Shown here piece by piece: positions 1-23,300 of a stretch of DNA of 64,000 nucleotides. A program made the position numbers and the translations under genes. The notes under the pieces were generated by a model. The model was not told the DNA's origin, ran no database searches, and was given only the letters and a program-made list of their open reading frames with translations. The DNA is taken from NCBI GenBank assembly GCA_003344405.1, contig NOWV01000039.1, forward strand, positions 434,001-498,000, in the 5' to 3' direction. The number at the start of each line of letters is the position of its first letter. Position 1 is the first letter of the stretch. Origin of the DNA: Trichoplax sp. H2 (Eukaryota; Placozoa; Uniplacotomia; Trichoplacea).

Positions 1-3
1 TAG

Positions 4-24
4 AACCCTAACCCTAACCCTAAC
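4..24. repeat. Telomere-type repeat, three CCCTAA units
   Basis: Three consecutive CCCTAA units (TTAGGG on the other strand) lie at the very left edge, flanked on the right by unique sequence. TTAGGG is the ancestral animal telomere repeat, and the C-rich strand read inward from a left end is the orientation expected at a chromosome terminus. With only three units it could equally be an interstitial telomeric sequence or a trimmed assembly end. The truncated gene immediately to the right makes the terminus reading attractive but unproven. Confidence 0.6.
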
Positions 25-352
25 ACCGCCAAGGGAAAGACTAGCTATCCTATTATGTTATATCGTTATATCCTGCAGTATACGCAAAATTACAGATGGC
101 AATTTAATTTACTCTCTTCGATGTCGCGCATAAATTCCAATAGTAACCCTAGAAGTTATCATTGATCGCACTTTCTTTTGATTCTAAAACTAGCATATAA
201 TTTATATTTTAATTAATCAAGTTTTACCTCCACCCTTATATTAACTAGATGTTTGTTTCCAATACCGTATACGGCGTATAAGTTTAGCCACTAGTTGCCT
301 TTTGGTGCGTCGTAGTAAATCTCACTTTCATTATGCTTATCGGTCTTTTAAG

Positions 353-3300
353 GGCTACTATCGCCGGACAGAAGATTATTTACCCACGCTTAAGCGCGAA
401 AGAAAAGGAGTTTTACAAGTAGCCATGATCCACTCAACATTTCTGATAGATTTAAATCGAAAATCCGTCGAGAAGTTTTCATTTTATCCTCCTCATTCAA
501 GCTATCAGGGACACATAGATGATTTATTAATCTTTTCCTATAGTACTAAAATGGCAGGTATTTAACTTCAATTTAAACAATTTTTAAATAATTGAGTAAA
601 TTAAATACTACAACTTTCAAAATAATATTAAAAGCTTTTATAGTAAACTAGTATAGACTTGTACAGATAACATTTCGGTTCGAAATAAATACCGTCAGTA
701 GTCTGAATTTCAGAGAATTATCTTGGCTATTCTCAACGTCAGAAATGTTAATAAGTACCTGATGAAATTCTAGTGAGATTTTGACCTAGTACGAGTACTT
801 AAATTGCGGCAAAAATTTTAGATATACTATATCTGTCCTTCACTTTGCTTCAAGGACAGAAGATGAAAATGTAAATACAACTATTGATTAAAAATTTTCC
901 TTTTCTTAATAGGAATACCCTTCCACTTATTAAATAATAAAATTTATGGTTATTTGTTCTCTTCGCCACAAGTGCAGGAACTAATTACAAGGAGAGAATC
1001 TTTTCTGAATTATAAATTAAATCAACTACGTTAGTCCTGTGAAATTCTGATAACTAAATTTCACAACCAAGATATTTCAAAACCATAGTTAATTTTGGAT
1101 ATTGCTGAATTCGACATTTATTTCTCTTGGATATCTATATCTAGTTGATGGAGTACAATTTCCAAGATGGAATTTAATCTCTGATCCTTGTCGGCAATGG
1201 GGAAAATTGCCCTTCGATCAGGTTTGGAATTTGTTTCTTTCCATTTTCAAAATATAATGTTCATCTTATGTCGTATGTGGTAGAGCTAATTTCATCCAAT
1301 TATTCCAGCCAGACTATATCTAACTATGCATTCAAGACTTTCAGAAATAAAATGTCACTTTAACTACATTACGATAGATTTCTACGTATATTTGTCTCAT
1401 TTATATCCCTAAGTCGCTCTTTAAATTGATGTGCTTACAGGTTTATGTCATTAATTTACTGCGTCGAAAAGAAAGAAGACAATATATGAAAGCTTTACTA
1501 GATGAAATTTGTTTAGATGCTGAATTTTTCGAAGCCATCGATGGCAGGTATCTGCAGCTGTAGGATAGATATTAGGAATTGCATATTTAGGATTACTATA
1601 ATTTAGCTTTTAAGCAATTAGTACTAAATATCGTAGTGATCGAAAATTATTCTAGTATTCACTACTATCAGTGTCGATTATTTCAGGTGATTAAAGATTG
1701 TTCTTAGTTATTTTAAGCTATTAACGCTATAAAACCGTAAAGAAATGTTTTAATTTTAAAATTCTGTTATAAATATCTATGACCATTAATCTATTTCAGA
1801 CAGTTAAATGAAGAAAAAATAGCTAAATTAGGCATTCAAATATTACCTGGCTACTTAGATCCCTTTCATCAACGGTGAGATAGGTTTGCACCTACATTAT
1901 AGACCAACATAATTGCACTTACGCTATAGTCTTGTTAACAACAATGCAGAAATAAAACTCAAATATACTCTAACATTATCCATTCATACAGTATGAAAGC
2001 TTGTAAAATACTCTTATTTATCCACTGGAGAATATATGATCAAAGTCGTTATAGTAAATTCGAAAGTCTCTAATAGATTATGCGTTATTTACATACTTGC
2101 AAATGGAATAAGTTACCTATAGCCAACGAAACTACTAATAAGATTGTAATAAAGTATAGCGGAAGGAACACATTAGTGCATGAGTACGCATCAGCAATTA
2201 ATTTATAGTCTATCGAAAGAAAGAACATCAATACAAAGATCTACTGTATGTCAACATATCCAGCAATAAATACATAGTTCTACGGGCGCATTGTGAGAAT
2301 TTGCTATGTCTATACCGAAAAAAATAATATTCATTTACGTGTCATGCCAGCAAATCTTAAAATTAACATATACATATAAAGCTAAAAATTTGATAACTTT
2401 GTTTAATTATTCGATAAAATTATTTCATGCAACATAATAGACCTATGAAATATGGAGAAATCGGTTGTTTTCTGAGCCATTACCAACTCTGGAAAAAAGT
2501 TATAGTGATTTTATGCAAGAGTAGCATCCAGCTTTAGATGGATTTCATCATTTATTAGCTACCAAAGGTATCCATAACTATTCCAACTTAATATTTCACC
2601 TTATTCTTGAATAGGTTATCCAATTCAATTATTCATCAATTCTTATCCTTGAAGACGACGTTAAGGTAAAAATGGGCTTCCATCGCCAACTTAGCCAGGT
2701 TATGCAAGAAGCTCAGTCGCTGTCACTACCATGGGATATTATGTTAGTATTTATGGCAGCTCATTAGGTTGTGGTAAATCTCTATAGACTAAAATAAGAT
2801 TCACATTACAAACTTGAAATCCTGAAAATCGTTGATTATTATCATCACCTCTTCTACTAATTTATGGTTATAAGTCGTACATATTCCCAATTTTTCTACA
2901 ATGTCCTAAGAGCATAAAAGAACTATTATTTTTTCTTGGTCATTCTCTCTCTAGCTATATTGGTAGGAAAAAATTACTTAGTGAAGCAGAAATATCTGTT
3001 AAAGGAGCAAATTATTTGATTTGGCCTGATTATTCTTATTGGACGGTGGGTTATATCTTGTCTGCTAGTGGTGCAAAGAAATTATTAGCATCACAACCAT
3101 TAACTCATATGATGGCTATCGATGAATTTTTACCAATTATGTACAACAAGCATCCTAGGTACAAACTATATCAGCGAATATTTCCGACTGATGAAATAAC
3201 CTAGCCATTCGATTTAGAATCTATTAATTTAAAGCAGTTTCTATCACTAGTAGCATCAATAAATACTATATAGAATACAGTAAGATAGGTTATACGTTAC

Positions 3301-3701
3301 TAATATACTAGACTACTAGATTGATCAATTGCCCTGTTTATTCTTTTTGTATTTACAAATCATTAAAACTGCTATTAGCAGAAATAGTAAACACAGAACA
3401 TAGGATAGATAATGTAACGTCGTTGCACCACCAATGGATAGGTTTCTGGTCTATTTATTATTTACTCAGCCTATAACCTACTTTAGCTACATATGCATTA
3501 GCATATGCTAAATTTCATCTCATTTGAAATTGTTAATGCTATAGAAAAGACTGGAAGGAAATTTTTCCTGAGCGAAACTTGATTGCAATTTCTGCAGAAC
3601 CACTGCTGATCGAACCAGCTTTTTACGTTGCGGATAAAGATTATGTAAGCGATACTGAAGATTCGTCTATAGTGGTAGCAGACCAGCATGACGAGCTCTA
3701 G
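353..3701 (+). CDS. COLGALT: Procollagen galactosyltransferase (COLGALT family), 5'-truncated, multi-exon
   Basis: This is the C-terminal part of a GT25 collagen beta(1-O)galactosyltransferase, the ER enzyme that adds galactose to collagen hydroxylysine. Exons read by homology: 353-557 (contains [10 protein letters not shown] and FYPPH), 1145-1221 (WGKLPF), 1441-1547 ([11 protein letters not shown] and EAIDG), 1800-1874 (LPGYLDPFH), 2441-2504 ([10 protein letters not shown]), 2615-2746 (LILEDDV, the acidic metal-binding motif), 2955-3158 ([24 protein letters not shown]) and 3545-3701 (EPLLIEP, YVSDTED). The protein ends in HDEL, a classical ER-retrieval signal; human members end in RDEL. The N-terminal glycosyltransferase half (over 200 residues in the family) is not in the window, and the upstream 350 bp has no room for it. 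The linker before VINLLRR is shorter than in human. Exon phases agree except between 2746 and 2955, where the obvious GT-AG junction breaks frame, so this copy may be a decaying telomere-proximal fragment. Confidence 0.85.
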
Positions 3702-4514
3702 TAAATGCGCAAAATAATGAAACCATCTTACCTAAATGATCCAGGTCAACATTACAAAGCAGCGCAATGATTTGAAAGTGATAGAATGATAAGGTGTAAT
3801 TTAAAATCTAGCGGAATAAAAATCCTGATTTATTTTTAGCGTCTACCGATTTGATACGGATTTTAATTGAAGGCTATGCTATACCTTATTAGGGCTACTA
3901 TGTCTTACTAACAAGATATCAATCTGGTCGCTAAATATTGTCAAATAAATGCTATTTATGCTATGTTGCACACTGTTATCATCTCTTTTTAGTGTACAAA
4001 TATGTAAAAAATAAATCAGACCCATATCGAAAAGAAAACTCGAAACAAGGAATAATACCTTAGTTGCTGGCCATTAAAAAGAAATTTCACACCTATGAAA
4101 TATACATACGTGACATATATACTATACTTGTATACCGACATATACTCGTACATATGTGATATGCTGTAATATATACTGGATGAGCATATATAGATGTTGA
4201 TAATAAATCAGCTACTAGTTATCTACCGGCAGTGGCTAAAGTCTTTTTAGTAGATAATTGAAATTAGGTGCAAAGGTCCTATTTATCACTTTCTTATTAG
4301 TCTAGACTCAGCGCATAACTAGGGCAAAATGAAATAAATCGTTAAATAACTCAAGTAGATATTGTTTGCTGACTGAAAGTGCTATAAACTATTCTACTTT
4401 ACAAGAAGTACAGGTATTAAAATCGTTAGAACTAGTAGATTAACATTGAGAACTTGTCAACGTTCAAGTTATTCAGATAAATTAGCAATAAGCCAATTTA
4501 CTTGTATTTCAGCT
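3702..4514. other. Intergenic, no gene seen
   Basis: This AT-rich stretch lies between the COLGALT stop and the orphan ORF. I see no recognisable exon. It contains a short TATA/GTATA-rich segment around 4100-4190 that looks like low-complexity sequence. Confidence 0.5.
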
Positions 4515-5006
4515 ATGGAGAAACCATGTTATGCTACGCCATATCCCTCGCGTATTCCCATTCTGGTTAATAAAAACTACCTCTATTCAACGCCTATATC
4601 TTCAAAAGTAGTCAAAAGTCAAGTTCACTATAACTCTATTCCATGTCGTATCCCTCAATTAATTCGACGCCTCTCGCCATCTCCGGATCAAGCCGCTAGC
4701 CATAAAAGACTGCCCGATATGGAGATAGAGCTACAAAATTATATAGATTCTGAATCGACTAAGAGTTATAATGATGAAGGCAAGAAATCTCTGGCTGGAA
4801 ATGTATCTGATTTGAAAGCAAAATCAATCAGCGGAATTGTCTCCAAAGTCATTAGTAAATGCATCGACAACAATTTATTTATCGACAGCCACGACACCAA
4901 GCAAAATCATTATTTTCATACACCTAGTTTAGATCGCCGGAGTAAAGTCAGATTTCAAAATGCTCATTCATTTTGGAAAGATATTGAGATACGAGATCGT
5001 CTGTGA
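4515..5006 (+). CDS. Orphan single-exon ORF, 163 aa, unknown function
   Basis: An uninterrupted reading frame runs from ATG 4515 to TGA 5006. The frame stays open upstream to about 4446 without another ATG, so an upstream coding exon is possible. The protein is basic and polar with no signal peptide, membrane segment or domain I recognise. Its first third has a loosely repeated pattern: PYPSRIP near residue 11 and IPCRIP near residue 40, with other Tyr/Pro/Ile stretches between, then a charged tail. The Ser-Arg-Ile-Pro-like repeats are reminiscent of short linear motifs in microtubule or ciliary linker proteins, but that is only a resemblance. In this AT-rich sequence a 187-codon open frame is unlikely by chance, which is the main support for coding. 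Confidence 0.45.
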   Translation: MEKPCYATPYPSRIPILVNKNYLYSTPISSKVVKSQVHYNSIPCRIPQLIRRLSPSPDQAASHKRLPDMEIELQNYIDSESTKSYNDEGKKSLAGNVSDLKAKSISGIVSKVISKCIDNNLFIDSHDTKQNHYFHTPSLDRRSKVRFQNAHSFWKDIEIRDRL

Positions 5007-5649
5007 TTTTAATCTGACTAAGAATTATTCAGGCAATGGATTATGAAATACAAAGCAAGGTTAAGATAAATACATTTATGTATTGTCTGAAATAGTATCG
5101 AAATTTGCAATTGTAATTTAAATTTGCTAATCTGATCCAGTAGAACGTATCTTATAGAGTGCAAATAGTAACTAATGTTTACTAGCCATAATTAAGGCTT
5201 TCATTTATCATATATCGAAGAGTAAAAATTTACTTTCTACAATTGGCTAATAACAGTAATAAGTACTAGTTTGGTTGCGCTAGCATTCAAGGTATCCGGG
5301 TATTTAAACCTGATGTTACACTTGCATGTAGAATTTGCAATACTCTGGTATAGCAAATTGTTTTACATGTTACTTTGATTGATATTAAAATATTATCGTA
5401 AGGGCTGCTTTATTCTCTCCCGATGATCAGTATCTATAAATTCTTTATTTGATCAATCAAGAATTACTTCATATAAGCTGTTTTCGAAATATTAAGTATT
5501 CAACACATTTTCTAGAATAATATACATGCTAGCCATCTTGTATCACGAAAATAGTACACGTTATAAATAAAAAGCATACTAAGACTAAGAACCATTTACA
5601 GTAATTATATTTTCCAATCAATATGATAGTCTTAAACATGCTGCTGCAT
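5007..5649. other. Intergenic, no gene seen
   Basis: AT-rich sequence between the orphan ORF and the 213-bp tandem repeat. No exon with homology and no long open frame was found. Confidence 0.45.
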
Positions 5650-6310
5650 GTATTGCACGTTTATTATAGGTGAAATCTTCAATCGAGTAACTTATTGCCG
5701 TTTGTATGTCTAGAGGGATCAATTACTAGTTTGTGGAGTTCATCAGATAATTCAACTCTTAGCTATATCTTGATAGAGCTAATGCATTCAATTTTCAATC
5801 CTAAAAAGGCGTAGTAAAAGATATTATGAGATATCCTATTAATTAAAGCCTTCTTTACAGGTTCAATTAATAAGTATACCCTAGATATTTTCAATCGCTT
5901 AACTAATTACCGATTGTGTAGCAAGGGAGGTCAACTACTAGTTTATGAAGCTCGTCAAATAATTCAGCTCTTGTCTATACATTAATAAGAACTGGTGCAT
6001 CCAATTTTTAATCCTAAACGACGCAATAAAAGATATTATGAGATATCCTGTTAATTAAAGCCTTCTTTGCGGGTTCAATTAATAAGTATATCCTAAACAT
6101 TTACAATAGCGTAACTTATAACCAATTTATATGGCAACGAGAGGTCAATTATTAGTTTGTGAAGCTTGTCAAATAATTCAGCTCTTAGCTATATCTTAAT
6201 AAAAGCTGATGCATTCGATTTTCAATCTTAAACATACGTAGTAAAAGATACTATGCAATTTTCGGTCAATTAAAACTCTCCCTGCAGGTTTAGTTAATTA
6301 ATAAGTATAA
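5650..6310. repeat. Tandem repeat, about 213-bp unit, three imperfect copies
   Basis: Recurring landmarks mark the unit: AATTAAAGCC plus a CAATTAATAAGTAT stretch at about 5841, 6053 and (diverged) 6268, giving spacings of about 212 and 215 bp. Between them each unit carries AGAGGTCAA/AGGGATCAA-like, ACTAGTTT, AATTCAGCTCTT and AAAAGATA(T/C)TATG blocks. The array ends about 360 bp before the CCDC180 start codon. It has no coding potential, and unit length and divergence resemble satellite-type arrays rather than a transposon. Confidence 0.75.
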
Positions 6311-6377
6311 GTAATGTAGAATTCCGGGCAAGGCGTGGCACTGGCCAACACGGTCACCTGAAAGACGAGATCGACTG

Positions 6378-6404
6378 CGCAGTCGTCATGGTTACCGTAG
6401 CAAC
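6378..6404. promoter_or_regulatory. RFX X-box with overlapping second half-site, upstream of CCDC180
   Basis: At 6391-6404 the sequence GTTACC-GT-AGCAAC fits the animal X-box consensus GTNRCC-N(0-3)-RGYAAC exactly. A second, one-mismatch copy (GTCGTC-AT-GGTTAC) overlaps it at 6382-6395. X-boxes are bound by RFX transcription factors and drive ciliary genes. This one is about 265 bp upstream of the start codon of CCDC180, a gene tied to cilia and sperm flagella. The flanking segment (6330-6410) is notably GC-richer than the surroundings, like a promoter core, and includes a perfect palindrome at 6372-6385. Confidence 0.65.
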
Positions 6405-6666
6405 GCTACTAACTAGATGATACTATTGATTTATTGTAAGTTCATCATCTCGTTATTGATGATTAGTATAGTAACGATTTTACTTACCATCTAGCTATTC
6501 ATTTTATAAAGGATTTAAATCGGTAGTAGAATTACACAAGCATAAAGTCTATAGCAATTGCTTTACTTGTTATTTGCTCTATTAAGAACTGAACTGCATA
6601 TGTAGTAGAGTCATTGCAGCTTGCTAGATTAAAAGGTATTCTATTGTCTAGGTAATATAAGTAAGG

Positions 6667-19550
<12,884 letters not shown>

Positions 19551-20383
19551 CTATAAATATCCGTTCGAGTATTTCAAAATGCCAGGCTTGGTTTTTATTG
19601 TCAATCTATTAGCCTACTGCTTCGAATTTGTATATAGTCCATTTAAAATTCGCATTTATCAAATGTATGATGATATATCTTTATACTTAAATTGCAGTAA
19701 ACGACGTTTTCTAGCTATATGAACTTGATCATAGCGGAAATAGTCAAGATAGCTTAACCAAGTTGAAATAAAATTCAACGTTACAACGTAGGACTATTTA
19801 TACTGATAATATTTGACAAATCAATGCGGCAAACAGCCAATTAATAATTTTGTAATTAAGCTCTTATTAAATAGAATGTTCTTATTGTAACAATAGCATA
19901 CACAGCAGCATAATTTGTATAGCAATTATATTGCAACACTTCTTCAAAATACAAAATTTCATCAAACAATTTCGACTTTCCTCATATGGTTAATTAATAA
20001 AAATAATGAAACCAGTACAATCAACTTTTGATCCTATTCAATCGTTTGCATAAAATAGAAACTTAGAAATAATACAACTTTTAAATTAATTTTACATAGT
20101 TTCTTAAAAGATCTCTAATTGACTAAAATGACGAGTAACAACGTCGTGCTAAACACTTAGAAGAGCCTAGAAAAAATAAAACATAAATCTTACCTCAATA
20201 ATCAAATAAGATCAATGTATAACCTTGCTAATGGAAATTTTGAAACAGATTAAGTTTAAAAAAAATCGTAATAAATTATTCTACTAGTATCTTATAGTTT
20301 CAATAAAAATACCTATCCTAACATCATGTAAATTTGCATGTTAATACAGAGTTTGCTACAAATAGAATGAAAATTCAATTAAG
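19551..20383. other. Convergent intergenic region between CCDC180 and Drosha 3' ends
   Basis: AT-rich, gene-free stretch between the convergent stop codons of CCDC180 (+) and Drosha (-). It should hold both 3' UTRs and polyadenylation signals; AATAAA-type hexamers occur on both strands but were not assigned. No exon seen. Confidence 0.5.
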
Positions 20384-23300
20384 TTATGACACTTTCTTCT
20401 TCCAGCCTTTCTGAACTGTTTTTGAGTATCTTGTCACGACTTCCTTAAATAGGTCTACATAGGAGTACTTAGTATTAGCATAAATAATCCAGTAATATTT
20501 ATGGAAGAAAAATAGCTAAGATGTTATTTATATAGTAATTATGAAATGACTGTACCACTTTCTAAGGCTTTCGATGCTGCATTCTTTTCTGCCATTTTAA
20601 TACTGTTTTAAAATAACACAAAATTAATCAGTAAAAAAGTAAATTACATAATTGCATGCTACATGCTAATACATTTATGCTTACCTGCTTCCAATACCTG
20701 TAGCTATACATTTTCCATGTAAGTGGACCTCAACTGACAACAGACAAAAGAGCGAATCATAGAGTCATCGCTATTGCTAAATAACACATTTTTAGCATCC
20801 AAAATTTCATTATGACTGTTACTATTATCAACATACCTGTAAATTCTCTTTGGTTTCCGAAGCTATAATTTCTGATTACGCTTTAAAACAAATAGTAGTG
20901 AATTAATAATTCGTTTTAATTATTCTACTTATACTGTAAACTGACACCCTTACACATATTTTGGATATTCTGGTTGCTTATTAGTTTTACGCATCATAAT
21001 GCAATAATTATTTAGTCTCGACTTGGGATCGAATTTTCCCAGATCGGGAATTATATCCTACATCAAGATGAAAATCTTAAATCAAGCTCAAATAGATACA
21101 TTTAGTCTTAACAGTATCACTTAAGAAATTCATTCTTGTAATACTGTAGTTGCAATCTATAAAAATAATATATTGTTATCGTTAGTGAAGTTCTATTAAT
21201 AGTACCTTAATTTTTGAAAAAAAACAAACACTGCAAAAGGCTTCTACGTATGATATCCCTTTATCGATGAATAATGCCCCAATAAAAGCTACATAAAGTT
21301 AAAATCGGGTAAAATGATAATTTTCATCATTTTTCGTAAATAGAGCACTTTTAAAAACACTAATAAATAATGTCTTTTCAAAATGCTATCAGCTAATTAC
21401 ATTCCAGTATGTCTGCCATGATCTTTTGTCGCTTTGAATGTAAAATCTACCAACAAAAGATTAAAAATCAACAACTTTGCTTAATGACGAATCATTCGTA
21501 TACGGTATGCTCTATCTAAGTTAGCAAAACAAAGGTAGTATAATCTTTACCTTATCTCGGTCATTCACACCGGTATACAAATACTTATCCAACAACAAAT
21601 CCTCAGCGACTTTACTTTGTAATTCATTATTGGAAAGTGAACTCCTTAAAATCTTAAAAATTATGATGGAATATCCACCAAATGTTATGCTAAATTTTTA
21701 AATCGCTTAAAGTCAAAAGTCAAGCAATTATCTTACACTTAGATGACCTTCACGGTAATGTGGAAATTGGCGATATACATGTGAAGCTAGCATGTAACTT
21801 AAGATCGCATCTCCAAGAAATTCTAGCCTTTGATAATCTCCTCTGGACAAATAAACAAATAACATTAAATCTTCAGTATAATCGAAATATCAAATGACGT
21901 AAGAATTTATAACGCACATTGTTAAATGATTTAATCCAGCCGATGGATGGGTAAACGCTTTAGCTAATAACCGTATATGTTTAAATTCGACACCGATCGA
22001 TTCTTCAAAATCGGTTAAACCCTATTAGATAGCGATATAAATAGCCGGTTGAATTACTTTTATTAAACCTTATCACGAAACAATCATGGCAGTGTTTAAG
22101 TTATTTAACCTGCAAAAACTGAGATTTCGGAATCAATATTCGGTCACCGTCTGGAAACTGTTCCTACAGCGGTGCATAATAACAATAAAGCATTAGACAG
22201 TAATACAGATAAGCTATTGCCAAGAAAGAGTTTAGTGTTTCGAAATATAAGCTAGTTTGTAACTGAATATTGAAACAGCTCACCTGCAATGGGTGCGTTA
22301 CAAGATTCATCCAAGTTCCCATAAGTTCACTCTGCGCGTAATAAAACGTATTGTTTGATTAATAAAATAACTGTACTTAAATACTCTCGCTAAATGACAG
22401 TGGATTCGTATTACATCGTCATCGAATGTTAGCTTGCCAAAAATTTCTCGGACTCTATCAAGTCCATTTTCCAAATACATTGCACCTGGTGTACATTATA
22501 AAAATGAAATACTATTAAAATTAAGAATAAAATTTGCAATTTAGATTCAACGAACAAAATATGTCTTAACCAAATAATGCTTCTACGCCGTTAGCGATGG
22601 AGCGATCTAGATTATTGTTTTTAAGGGCTCTAAGAAATTATTTGAAGATTAGAGGCAGATATGATCTTGTCTAAAAGCTTTCCGAGATTGAATTCTTAGC
22701 TCGTACTCATGAGAATAAGCCAAAAATTCGTCGAGTTTGAGTTTCTGAAAAGTAAAGATACCTTGTTTACAAAATTTGTATCTAATAATTAATTCTATGA
22801 TATAAAGCGTACCTTTCCTAATCTTCCCAGTTGTTTATTATTTACTAAGGCTGACCGATACACTGATAAATCTCCCTCCGATAGGTCAGGAAACATAAAA
22901 AATAGTTCGACGCTAAAAGTATCAACGGTATGTTATAAGCAAATATTCGTAGATTAGGTCCAGTCTAAGCTTTCAAAATATAGCAGTTATTCCAGTCTCC
23001 ACAAGATGGAAATTGATTATCGAAGATTAGTATGTGAGAAAATCGAAATTAAATTAAATACGTTATTAATGCCAACAAGAACACACCTTGAAATATAATT
23101 TATTACTGCATCACCAAGATATTCTAGAGTTTCGTTATCCAAGATACTTATTTAAATAGAATGATATTATTGATAATTTATACAATACTAAATAACATGT
23201 ATACGTGCATAATACTGTATTTATTTTATATATACGGATCTACCTTGTTTCAAGCTCTGTTGATAAAATTTTTCTGGCTTTCTGTGGATTTAATTCTAAT

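Noticed and set aside
5650-6310. Regular repeats considered as a CRISPR array
   Set aside because: Units are about 213 bp, imperfect and without short identical repeats separated by unique spacers; the genome is eukaryotic.
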